From assembly GCA_001797815.1 (NCBI GenBank), contig MGQK01000056.1, forward strand, positions 1-40,049: a stretch of DNA of 40,049 nucleotides. Reading direction: 5' to 3'. Position numbers and translations under genes: made by a program. Positions 25,112 to 34,210 of this stretch are shown here, piece by piece; the stretch's first letter is position 1, and each line of letters starts with the position of its first letter. This DNA comes from Deltaproteobacteria bacterium RBG_13_61_14. Lineage in GTDB: Bacteria > RBG-13-61-14. The notes beneath the pieces were generated by a model that was given only the letters and a program-made list of their open reading frames with translations, ran no database searches and was not told where the DNA came from.

Positions 25112-25537
25112 ATGAAACGCTGGCTGGTGGCGGCTTTGGCCAAATTGGCGGTGGGCGTGGTTCTGACCCTTATTATCATCTGCATAGCGCCGTCTTTCTG
25201 GAGGGGAAGCGCGGGAACCCTTGGGCTGCTCCTCGCCCGGGTTCTTCTGGCCCTGCTCTTTTTTGGATACCTGTTCCTGCTCTGGAGGCTTTCGGGTTTC
25301 TATTTTCTGTTCAAAGCCAAACCGCCAGAGCCGATCCTGCCCCACCCGATTTTTCAGGAGACTCTGGATACCGCAGCCGTCGGCTATACCACCCAAGCCC
25401 GGCCCGGCCCAAGCCGAATCGCGGGGAAACGCATCTTCTATAAGCCGAAGAAGATCAAGTATCGCTTTATTTGCCATAGCCCCCTGGTCGAGAAACTCCG
25501 TTTCCACCCCAAGGCCAGGTGGTACAAGGAGCAATGA
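25112..25537 (+). CDS. Membrane protein, unknown function
   Basis: Start MKRWLVAALAKLAVGVVLTLIIICIAP; two TM segments then basic C-terminal region; directly downstream of the rhomboid gene. Confidence 0.6.
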   Translation: MKRWLVAALAKLAVGVVLTLIIICIAPSFWRGSAGTLGLLLARVLLALLFFGYLFLLWRLSGFYFLFKAKPPEPILPHPIFQETLDTAAVGYTTQARPGPSRIAGKRIFYKPKKIKYRFICHSPLVEKLRFHPKARWYKEQ

Positions 25538-25559
25538 AACCAGGCTAGATAAGCCAAGG

Positions 25560-25711
25560 GCAGCCATTCGGTGGCCTTCCCCCTGCTCGCTCTCCACGAT
25601 CCCCACGATGACCCGGTGGACCAATTCGAGCAGGTTCGACCAGGCGTCCACCACGGCCTGAAGGTCGGGCGTCAATCGGTTCTCCAGTTTTCGGTAGTCC
25701 ACGTTCTCCAT
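25560..25711 (-). pseudogene. Integrase-associated small-protein remnant (MENVDYRKLENRLTPDLQAVVDAWSNLLELVHRVIVGIVES)
   Basis: Minus-strand peptide resembles the xPDLxxVVDAWxxLPxxxRxGIxAMV tails near site-specific integrases. Confidence 0.4.
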
Positions 25712-25825
25712 GCTTTACCTTTTGCGGTCTCGCATCGGCCATGATACTCAAAAGAATAGCCCCAGGCCGCCCATTACGCCCCAGGACTTGCGGAAAGCAC
25801 GCGGGCAAGGGGGGTTTTCCCCCCT

Positions 25826-25945
25826 CATGGCTTCCGGCTCCGGGCCGCCTTCACCATCGCCACGATCCCGGCCTTGACCGCATCGGGCAGGTCGGGCCTT
25901 ACTGCTACCATTTCTGCTACAACTCTGGCTCAGACTCCTCGGATT
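25826..25945 (-). pseudogene. Integrase tail remnant (EPEL*QKW*Q; RPDLPDAVKAGIVAMVKAARSRKP*)
   Basis: Minus strand; integrase-tail-like peptide interrupted by two TAG codons, followed in another frame by ...VRPDLPDAVKAGIVAMVKAARSRKP*. Confidence 0.4.
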
Positions 25946-26063
25946 TTGACGGAAGTTGACGGACTTCGGCGGAAAAGACGGCCAAGGCGCAAGTCCACCC
26001 CCTGTATTCACTTTTTCTCATTTTCTCCGTCTTTTTGGGGAGTTTCAGTTTTGCATGGGTCTG

Positions 26064-26102
26064 GATTACGAATCAGCTGCTCTACCACTGAGCTACGCCG
26101 GC
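26064..26102 (-). tRNA. Truncated tRNA-Thr(CGT): 5' half only, likely non-functional
   Basis: Minus strand GCCGGCGTAGCTCAGTGGTAGAGCAGCTGATTCGTAATC = acceptor 5' arm, D-arm and anticodon stem/loop; no 3' anticodon stem, T-arm or acceptor 3' strand follows. Confidence 0.75.
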
Positions 26103-26189
26103 ATTTGAAGAAAGGCTTAAGGCCTTAGACATTAGGCTTTTCAAGGATCTTAGATTACTGGACCGAGGCGGAATTGTCAAACGGCAGGC

Positions 26190-27641
26190 GTGTCCCGGTT
26201 TGCCCGGGCCGGGATTTCTACCTATACTGAGAGTGTGGAAAAGCGGGTGCGCGAATTCATCGAGGTGCTGCGCCAGAACGGGATCCGGGTGAGCATCTCC
26301 GAGAACCTGGAAGCCCTGCGGGCGCTGGCCGAGGTGGGAGTGGAAAGCCGCGAGGACTTCCGCGCCGCGCTCCGCACCACCCTGATCAAAAGCTCGCGCG
26401 ACCTGCAGGCCTTTGAAGACCTCTTCGAGATTTTCTTCGCCGGACTGGGCAACCTCCTTCGCCAGGACCAAGACCGCGCCCAGGCCCTGTTCTCCTCGCT
26501 TCAGGCCTTCCAGGAATTCCTGGGCCAACTGCTCGAATATCTGCAAGAGCAAGGGCTCGAGCTGAGCGAGCTGACTCTCGCCATCCTCTTCCGCGACGCC
26601 GGCCGCTTGGAGGAAATGATCCGCCAGGCCGCGCAGGCGTCCGGGGTGGAGCGCATCCGCAACTTGCTGCAGGAAGGCTTTTACACCCGGAGCACGCTCT
26701 CGGAGATGGACTGGCCCTCGGCGCTGGGCCAGATCGAGCGGCTGCTGGACCAGCTCCGCGCTCTTCCCGATCCCACGCCCTTCCAGGCCCAGCTCTTGGC
26801 CTACCTGGAATACCTGAGCAGAGCCTTCCCCGGCCTGGTCCGCGAGTTCGTGCGCCAGGAGCGGGATAAGCGGGCCTACGGCGAGCGCGACCGGCTGCGG
26901 GCCGAGAGCCTGGCTGACCGCAACTTCAACTACCTGACCCGGGAAGAGATCATCCGGATGCAGGACGAGGTGAAGCGGCTGGCGGAAAAGCTCAAGCAGG
27001 TGACCGTGATCCGCCGGAAGGAGGACCGCCGCGGCACCTTCGACGTCAAGCGCACCTTCCGCCGCAACCTCCAATACGGCGGGATCCCCATCGAGATCGT
27101 GCTCCAGCGCAAAAAGAAGCAAAAGCCGGAGATCATCCTGCTCTGCGACGTGTCCGACTCGGTGCGCACCGCCTCCCGCTTCATGCTCCAGTTTGTCTAT
27201 TCGGTGCAGGAGTTGTTCGACCGGGTGCGCTCCTTCATCTTCGTGAGCGAAATCGGCGAGGTCACCGGTCTCTTCAAGGAGCAAGAGATCAACGCCGCCA
27301 TCGAGCAGGCGCTCTCCGGCCAGGTCGTCAACCTCTTCGCCCACTCCAACTTCGGCCATGCCTTTTATCAGTTCCACCGCGACCATCTCGACGCGGTCAA
27401 CTCCCGCACCACCGTGATCGTCATGGGCGACGGCCGCAACAACTACAACGACGCCAAGGACTGGACGCTCCGCGACGTCCACACCCGGGCCAAGCGCGTC
27501 TATTGGATGAACCCGGAAGGCAAGCCTTCCTGGGGCTTCGGCGATTCGGAAATGAAACTTTATGCCCGGCACTGCGACCAAGTGGAAGAGGTGATGAACC
27601 TGCGGCAACTGGCGCGGTTCGTGGACAAGCTCGTGACTTGA
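26190..27641 (+). CDS. VWA domain protein, CoxE-like
   Basis: EIILLCDVSDSVRTASRFMLQFVYSVQELFDRVRSFIFVSEIGEVT (MIDAS DxSxS); TTVIVMGDGRNNYND; actual start may be GTG near 26234 (MEKRVREFIEVLRQNGIRVS). Confidence 0.9.
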   Translation: MSRFARAGISTYTESVEKRVREFIEVLRQNGIRVSISENLEALRALAEVGVESREDFRAALRTTLIKSSRDLQAFEDLFEIFFAGLGNLLRQDQDRAQALFSSLQAFQEFLGQLLEYLQEQGLELSELTLAILFRDAGRLEEMIRQAAQASGVERIRNLLQEGFYTRSTLSEMDWPSALGQIERLLDQLRALPDPTPFQAQLLAYLEYLSRAFPGLVREFVRQERDKRAYGERDRLRAESLADRNFNYLTREEIIRMQDEVKRLAEKLKQVTVIRRKEDRRGTFDVKRTFRRNLQYGGIPIEIVLQRKKKQKPEIILLCDVSDSVRTASRFMLQFVYSVQELFDRVRSFIFVSEIGEVTGLFKEQEINAAIEQALSGQVVNLFAHSNFGHAFYQFHRDHLDAVNSRTTVIVMGDGRNNYNDAKDWTLRDVHTRAKRVYWMNPEGKPSWGFGDSEMKLYARHCDQVEEVMNLRQLARFVDKLVT

Positions 27642-27645
27642 AGAA

Positions 27646-28045
<400 letters not shown>

Positions 28046-28056
28046 ATTTTTCTTTC

Positions 28057-28969
28057 TTAATATTTCTGATCTTCAATATTGGCCCAGGGATATTCCTGGG
28101 GATCAATCCGGTCGGTGGCCAGGTGGTTGGCGCCCAGGGCTTTGGCCTTCAGGTAAGAATCTTTATCATTCAGCCAATAGCTCCTGCTGACAAAGCCGGC
28201 CTTTTTGACCTCGGTCAGGAAAGGGTTCGGCCCGGCCATGTTGAAGAAGACCAGGTCAAGGTCGGCGTGCAGGCTTTTCGGGTCATGACCCTTGGCGACC
28301 AGGAAGAGCAAGTCCTTTTGCAGGTCATAGCCCGCGGCCTTGATGTCATCGCGGCCGTCCGAGACCACGAGGATGATTTTTCCGGCCAGGTCATCCAGCA
28401 GCGGCCAGCCGCAGCCGGCTTTAGTCACCGCTTCCTGCAGGTTCTGCGCGCCGGGGCAACCGCTTAATAAGTCGCCTGGGGTAAAGATGCCGCCGTCGGG
28501 AAATTTCTTCCGCATCAGCGCGTATAAGTCATCCTTGGTGTGGCCTTCCTCCCCCACGCCTCGCATGTCAAAGAAGATGGTGAGAACCTCATGGTCCGGC
28601 TGTTCCCGGTGGAAGCTCGCCACGGCTTCGAAGCACTCAGAGAGCAGGCGGCAGTTGGAGAATTCGTCCCGCGTGGTGTGATAAACCAGAAAATCTCCGG
28701 CTGGCGCGGCTTCCCGGCTTAAAAGCTTTCGCTTGGCAGTGTGGAGATCGAACTCGATCGAGCGGAGGTGCCAGTCCCGAAGCTGGGTCATCATGTCGGC
28801 CTTCTGGGCATAGGAATTGTGCGAAGCCTTCCATTGGACCTGGTTGTAGCGCAGTCCGGACGAACGCTGGCCCGCAAAGGCACTGGAGCAACCCACGCTC
28901 AAAGTTGTTGGCGTAAGCACACAGATAATGAAAAGGATGAACCGTAAGCCCACTGAAAAATCCTTCACC
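28057..28969 (-). CDS. PI-PLC-like phosphodiesterase, predicted lipoprotein
   Basis: WKASHNSYAQKADMMTQLRDWHLRSIEFDLHTAK...DFLVYHTTRDEFSNCRLLSECFEAV; signal/lipobox FILFIICVLTPTTLSVGC; likely GTG start near 28969. Confidence 0.85.
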
Positions 28970-29072
28970 CTTCTTCCTTCAAATACCTTCTGAGGATGGT
29001 GCAATTCCCTGTCCCTTGCCCATGATGTTCCCCTTTCCGGGTTCAGGCCCGGCGCTTGAGGTTGACGCCCGC

Positions 29073-29501
29073 TCATTCGCTGGCTCCGTGGCTGCGGAGG
29101 AGTTTCACCATGTTCCAGTCTCCGTTCAAGCTGGCGGAGCGGAGCGGGGTGATCCCGAACACGTCCTTGGCATTGACCTTGGCCCCTTTATCGAGCAAAA
29201 GCTGGGCAATCTCGATCTTGCCGGTTACCGCGGCCCAATGCAAAGGCGTCTCGCCGTCGAGGTTGCTGACGTTAACCTCCGCTCCCTGAGCTAAAAGCAT
29301 TTTCACCACTTCCTTGTTCCCGGCCAGAACCGCCCAAAGCAAGGGCGAACACCCGTCCTCATCCCGGGCGTTGACATTCGCCCCCTGGTCCAGCAATTGC
29401 CGGCAAACCTCGGCTTCGCATTCTTCCGAGGTCTCGAGCAAGAGCTTTTGGTCGAGTTCGGCAGATCCTGCTGCCCTGGAAGGTTTTTTGCCATTTTCCA
29501 T
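29073..29501 (-). CDS. Ankyrin repeat protein
   Basis: Three ANK units: VNARDEDGCSPLLWAVLAGNKEVVKMLLAQGAEVNVSNLDGETPLHWAAVTGKIEIAQLLLDKGAKVNAKDVFGITPLRSASLNG. Confidence 0.92.
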   Translation of the reverse strand: MENGKKPSRAAGSAELDQKLLLETSEECEAEVCRQLLDQGANVNARDEDGCSPLLWAVLAGNKEVVKMLLAQGAEVNVSNLDGETPLHWAAVTGKIEIAQLLLDKGAKVNAKDVFGITPLRSASLNGDWNMVKLLRSHGASE

Positions 29502-29583
29502 TTTCAGGACATCCTTTCCTTACTCACCGCAAACGATTGGACAGAATCTTGCCATCGTTCCGCTGGCTTTCTTCATTTTCTGC

Positions 29584-29952
29584 TCACTCCAACCCCAGGA
29601 GGCTCTTGACCTTGGCTCGCAGCTCTTGGGGCTGGAACGGCTTGACCAGGTATTCATCTCCCCCGCTAACCTTTCCCATCTTTTTAGAGAGATGGCTGGT
29701 GCGCGCCGTCAGGATCATGACCGGGATCGCGCGGGTCTCAGGGTCGTGCTTCAACTCCTCGCAGACCACATAGCCCCACTGGTCCGGCATCATCAGGTCC
29801 AGGATCACCAGGTCCGGCTTCAGCGCCTTGGCCTTGCGCAAGGCCTCCTCCCCGCTCTCGGCCTCTTCAAATTCATAACCGTCGGCCTCCAGGCTCATCC
29901 GGACCAGGCGCCGGACGTTCTCCTCGTCGTCCACAATCAGAATTTTTTTCAC
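29584..29952 (-). CDS. Response regulator (receiver domain only)
   Basis: KKILIVDDEENVRRLV, DLVILDLMMPD, ILTARTS, YLVKPFQPQELRAKV. Confidence 0.95.
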   Translation of the reverse strand: MKKILIVDDEENVRRLVRMSLEADGYEFEEAESGEEALRKAKALKPDLVILDLMMPDQWGYVVCEELKHDPETRAIPVMILTARTSHLSKKMGKVSGGDEYLVKPFQPQELRAKVKSLLGLE

Positions 29953-29964
29953 CCCGGTTCCTCC

Positions 29965-32424
29965 TTACGCTTGCGTCGGCAAAAGGAAATAAAAGCTGCT
30001 GCCCCGGCCCGGCTCACTCACCAGACCCACCCGGCCGCCGTGGTGCTCGATGATCTGCCGCGCCAGCGCCAGGCCCAGGCCGCTGCCGCGTTCTCTCACC
30101 CGGGCGAGTTTGTCACCCTGCTGGAACTTGTCGAAAATTTTCAATTGCAATTCCCGGCGAATTCCAGGACCGGTATCCGATATTGAAACCCGCGCCGTGG
30201 CTTGACCGTTCTCGGCCACGGTTTCCAGGCGGACCTGCACCCGGCCGGCGGGAGGCGTGAACTTGATCGCGTTGGACAAGAGGTTGGCCATCACCTGGGC
30301 CAGCCGATCGCGGTCGGCCCGAACCCGCACCGTCCCGGGAGCGGGATCGTTTTCCAGGTGAATTTGCTTGGCATAGGCGGCGCCTAGAAACGAGGCCACC
30401 GACTCTTGCACCAGTTTTCCCAAGTCCACCTCCTGGAAATCCAGCTCCATCATGCCGGCTTCGAAGCGCTGCAAATCGAGCAGGCTATCAATCAGCCGGG
30501 TCAGCCGCTGGCTCTCCTTGGCGATCACTTCCAGGCACAGCTTCTGTTCAGCCGGCTCGGGCTGGTCGAGGCGCTCGAGCAGGAGTTCGGCATAGCCTTC
30601 GATGCTGGTCATGGGCGCCCGCAAGTCGTGGGAGACCATGGAAAGGAAGTCGTCCTTCATTTCATCCAGCTTTTTCAATTCCCGGTAGGACGTTTCCAAT
30701 TCCACCATCTTCTTCAATTCCTCGACCTTGCGCGCGTTCTCGATCGAGACCGCGGTCTGCATCATCAGGGTAAAGAGCAGCCCGACGTCTTCGCCGGTGT
30801 ACCCGGCTCCGGTCTTCTTTTCGCCCAGCCCCAGGACCCCGATCAAGCGCCGCTCGTAGAGGATGGGGATGACCAGCATCACCTGGAGTTCCCGCATCCA
30901 CTCCAAGATTTCGTCCCTCTGTTCTCGGGATGGCTCCTGGCCCTCGATATCATGGAGCTGGAGAGCCCGGCCCTTCTCTTGCAAATGCCGCGCCAGCGGA
31001 TGATCCAGAGGCAAAGACTGCCAGCGGGCAGGATCGGCATAGCCCCTGGCCGCGGCCAGTTGCAGAAGTTTCGGCTCGGGCTGGCGGAGCATGATCCAGC
31101 CGCGCTCGATCTGGATCGCATCCAGGATCGTATTCAGAATCTGATTTAACAGTCGGTCCAGCTCGATGATGCTGACCAGGACCGCGCTCGCTCGCTGGAT
31201 GGTGGCCTGATACTCGTAGCGCTCACGGAAGAACCTCCGGTCCAGAGAGCGGTCCATGCGGCGCTGCAAGGGCAGGAACAGGATCACCATGACCAGGGTG
31301 GAAAGCACGGCCGCAATTTGGGAGGATCGGCCGGTGATGCCTTGTAAAATAAAGCTGAAACCGGCAATCAAAGTGAAGAAGAGCACCAAGACGATCCCGC
31401 TGGCCAGTAAGTAGCTGGCGGTCCGGCGGATGAAGATGTCCACGTCAAACAGGTTATGCTTGACAATGGCATAAGTCAGGCTCAGGGGAGCCAGCGCCAT
31501 GGGAATAAACATCCAGAAGAAGTTCAAGACCTTGAAGACCAGCGCTCCCAGGACGCCGAGGCCGCAGCCGATGGCTCCGACCACGAAACCGAACACCACG
31601 ATTTTGCCCTTCTGGCGGACCGCCGCGTCCGTGGAAGCGACAAAGGAGATGAACATGACCAAGGCGCCCAGGCCAAAAGTGAGGACCGTGTAGGCCAGAA
31701 AGATTTTATCCACCACCAGGAATCGGCTGATGTGGGGAAAATAGTAGAGGTTGAAAAAAATGATCGGCAAAGTGGTGATGGCCAGGAGGGCGATGACCAT
31801 TCTTTTCATCTTCAGCTCGACCGGGAAATACAAGCTCAGGATCAGCACCGAAGGCCCCAGCAGGGGCATCAAGATCAGCGGCAGGTTGTTGGAATTAACG
31901 ATGCAATACGCGGGACTGGCTGCCACGGCATAACCGGCCACCATCCCATGAAATAAAAAGGCCCAGCTCACCCGTAGATTCGGCCGCAGATAAAAAACCA
32001 CCAGGCCGGATAAAACAAAAATCAGACCCATCAGCCGCCAGGACAAGCTGGAAATGATCATGTCCTGGGGCTCAAATACGCTGACCGGAATGGTTAAATT
32101 CAGCGCCTGACCGCCGCGCCGGATGGTATAGGTGAGAGGCGTGCCCGGCCGGGTTCCCGCGACCATCTTCCTTACTTCATCGGCGTCGGTGACCGGCTTC
32201 CCGTCCACCGCCTTCACGATGTCCCCGAACTTGATCCCCCGCTGGAATCCCTCCCATTCCGGAAGATAGATCAGCGGGACAAAATTGTTTTTCAGCAACA
32301 GAAACCCGGCAAACGGCTGGTGGAGCAGGGGCTTGACCGTGATGAAGCCATGGGCCCCGATCAAGAGGTAGAGTAAGGCCACGATGGAAACAACCAGGTT
32401 GCGGACCCGGGGGGTGATGTCCAT
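29965..32424 (-). CDS. Membrane sensor histidine kinase with extracytoplasmic PDZ-like segment, multi-TM region, GAF, HisKA and HATPase_c
   Basis: FGDIVKAVDGKPVTDADEVRKMVAGTRPGTPLTYTIRRGG (PDZ-like), MVSHDLRAPMTSIEGYAELL (H-box), NLLSNAIKFT (N-box), DTGPGI, GSGLGLALARQI. Confidence 0.95.
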   Translation of the reverse strand: MDITPRVRNLVVSIVALLYLLIGAHGFITVKPLLHQPFAGFLLLKNNFVPLIYLPEWEGFQRGIKFGDIVKAVDGKPVTDADEVRKMVAGTRPGTPLTYTIRRGGQALNLTIPVSVFEPQDMIISSLSWRLMGLIFVLSGLVVFYLRPNLRVSWAFLFHGMVAGYAVAASPAYCIVNSNNLPLILMPLLGPSVLILSLYFPVELKMKRMVIALLAITTLPIIFFNLYYFPHISRFLVVDKIFLAYTVLTFGLGALVMFISFVASTDAAVRQKGKIVVFGFVVGAIGCGLGVLGALVFKVLNFFWMFIPMALAPLSLTYAIVKHNLFDVDIFIRRTASYLLASGIVLVLFFTLIAGFSFILQGITGRSSQIAAVLSTLVMVILFLPLQRRMDRSLDRRFFRERYEYQATIQRASAVLVSIIELDRLLNQILNTILDAIQIERGWIMLRQPEPKLLQLAAARGYADPARWQSLPLDHPLARHLQEKGRALQLHDIEGQEPSREQRDEILEWMRELQVMLVIPILYERRLIGVLGLGEKKTGAGYTGEDVGLLFTLMMQTAVSIENARKVEELKKMVELETSYRELKKLDEMKDDFLSMVSHDLRAPMTSIEGYAELLLERLDQPEPAEQKLCLEVIAKESQRLTRLIDSLLDLQRFEAGMMELDFQEVDLGKLVQESVASFLGAAYAKQIHLENDPAPGTVRVRADRDRLAQVMANLLSNAIKFTPPAGRVQVRLETVAENGQATARVSISDTGPGIRRELQLKIFDKFQQGDKLARVRERGSGLGLALARQIIEHHGGRVGLVSEPGRGSSFYFLLPTQA

Positions 32425-32629
32425 TTTATCTTTCAAGAAATCGCTTCTCCCTTGTTCGGCGAAAAGCCTCGGCATCCATGATCACGGCCCTTTTCAATTC
32501 CCTGGTGCGTCTCTTATGGATGCACGGTGCTCCGTGCACAGTGATACTGAAGAATTAGCGATAATAACTCGAAGCTAAATTATAACAAGGCCAGCCAAGA
32601 GGTCAATCGGGCGAGGCGAATTTTGAGAA

Positions 32630-32658
32630 TTGCTTTCGACCGGCAAGCTTGTTAAGAT
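32630..32658 (+). promoter_or_regulatory. Sigma70-like promoter TTGCTT-N17-TAAGAT upstream of the amidase gene
   Basis: Spacing 17 bp, ~50 bp upstream of start codon 32707. Confidence 0.4.
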
Positions 32659-32706
32659 TTTGGCGGTTCCGGCCAAATCTGGTAGGGAGACGAGGAAAGA
32701 AAGATC

Positions 32707-34152
32707 ATGAGTGAACTGTTGACCATGTCGGTGAAGGAGATGGCGCGGCGGATCCGGGCGGGTGAGCTTTCGCCCAAAGAGGCGCTGGAGGCGCACCTGG
32801 GGCGGATGGAGGAAGTGAACCCGGCCATCAACGCGGTGGTGGTCAAGCGCTTCGCGGAGGCGCGGAAGGAGGCGCAGGCCGCGGAAGAGCGCCTGGCCAA
32901 GAACCGCGATGACTTGCCGGCGCTGTTCGGGGTGCCCTGCACCATGAAGGATACCTATGCCCTGAAGGGCCTGCCCTGGGCCGCGGGCGTGTGGGCCCGG
33001 CGGAACCTGATCGCGGACTACGACGCCACGGTGGTCGAGCGGCTCAAGCAGGCCGGCGCGATTATCATGGGCAAGACCAACATCCCCGAGGCGGCCATGT
33101 GGTGCGAGACTTACAACACGGTCTATGGCCGGACCAAGAACCCTTATGACCTGGGCCGGGGCGCGGGCGGCTCCAGCGGGGGCGAGGGCGCGATCGTGGC
33201 TTCCGCGGCTTCACCCTTCGGCATCGGCTCGGACATCGGCGGCTCGATCCGCTACCCCTCGGCCTTCAACGGCGTGGCCGGCCACAAGCCCACCGGCACG
33301 CTGGTCTCGGGCTACGGCCATTGGCCGCCGGCGCGCGGGCCGATCGCGCCTTATAACACCCATGGGCCAATCGGCCGGAGGGTGGACGATCTGGCTTATA
33401 TCCTTCCCATTTTGGCCGGGCCGGACGGCAAAGACCCGGTGGTGGAAAAGCGCGAGGTCCGCTCGCCGGAGAGCGTGGACCTGAAAAAACTGCGGGTCTT
33501 TTTCTTTGACGACAACGGCCAGGCCGGATGCGGCGCGGACGTGCGGCGGGCGGTGAACCTGGCCGCGGGCGCGTTCGCCGGGATGAAGATCCCGGTCGAG
33601 TCTTGGCGGCCCCAGGGCATGGAGAAGAGCCTGAATATCTGGCAGGCGGGCATGGCCCAGAACCCTGACCCGTTCATCCATTACCTGGAGGGCGACGAGC
33701 CAATCGCGCTCTACAAGGAGTTCCTCAAGCTCATCTTCCGGCAATCCAAGATCACCTTCCCGGCCTTGGGCACGGCCTTGATTGAAAAGCCCAACCAAGC
33801 GCTTTTCAAAAATGCCCATCAAAAGATGCTGGCCCTGGCCAAGGACCTGCAGCGGCGGATCGAGGAGAAGCTGGGAGACAACGGGGTCCTGATCTGCCCG
33901 GTGTTCCCGGTGCCGGCGCCCAGGCACACCTGGATCTGGGTCCACTTTTTAGGGATCGGCTATTCCGGGGTCATCAATGTCCTGGAGTTTCCTTCCACCA
34001 TCCTCCCCATCTTCCATCGGGCCGACGGCGTGCCGGTCTCGGTGCAGGTGGTCTCGGGCCGGTGGAACGACCATGTAACTATGGCCGCGGCCAAGGTTTT
34101 GGAAAGCATCTTCGGCGGCTGGAAGCCGCCGGAAAAAATAGGTCGGTCATAA
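32707..34152 (+). CDS. Amidase signature family protein
   Basis: GVPCTMKDTYALKG, GRGAGGSSGGEGAIVASAASPFGIGSDIGGSIRYPSAFNGVAGHKPT (Ser-cisSer-Lys signature). Confidence 0.95.
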   Translation: MSELLTMSVKEMARRIRAGELSPKEALEAHLGRMEEVNPAINAVVVKRFAEARKEAQAAEERLAKNRDDLPALFGVPCTMKDTYALKGLPWAAGVWARRNLIADYDATVVERLKQAGAIIMGKTNIPEAAMWCETYNTVYGRTKNPYDLGRGAGGSSGGEGAIVASAASPFGIGSDIGGSIRYPSAFNGVAGHKPTGTLVSGYGHWPPARGPIAPYNTHGPIGRRVDDLAYILPILAGPDGKDPVVEKREVRSPESVDLKKLRVFFFDDNGQAGCGADVRRAVNLAAGAFAGMKIPVESWRPQGMEKSLNIWQAGMAQNPDPFIHYLEGDEPIALYKEFLKLIFRQSKITFPALGTALIEKPNQALFKNAHQKMLALAKDLQRRIEEKLGDNGVLICPVFPVPAPRHTWIWVHFLGIGYSGVINVLEFPSTILPIFHRADGVPVSVQVVSGRWNDHVTMAAAKVLESIFGGWKPPEKIGRS

Positions 34153-34158
34153 CAATTG

Positions 34159-34186
34159 GTAGGGGCGGTTCGCGAACCGCCCCTAC
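34159..34186. repeat. Perfect 28-bp palindrome GTAGGGGCGGTTCGCGAACCGCCCCTAC
   Basis: Sequence is its own reverse complement; sits between amidase stop and next start. Confidence 0.95.
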
Positions 34187-34210
34187 TCCTGGACAGGAAG
34201 GGGAACGGCA

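Noticed and set aside
26064-26102. Complete functional tRNA-Thr
   Set aside because: No 3' anticodon stem, variable loop, T-arm or acceptor 3' strand can be found downstream on the minus strand.
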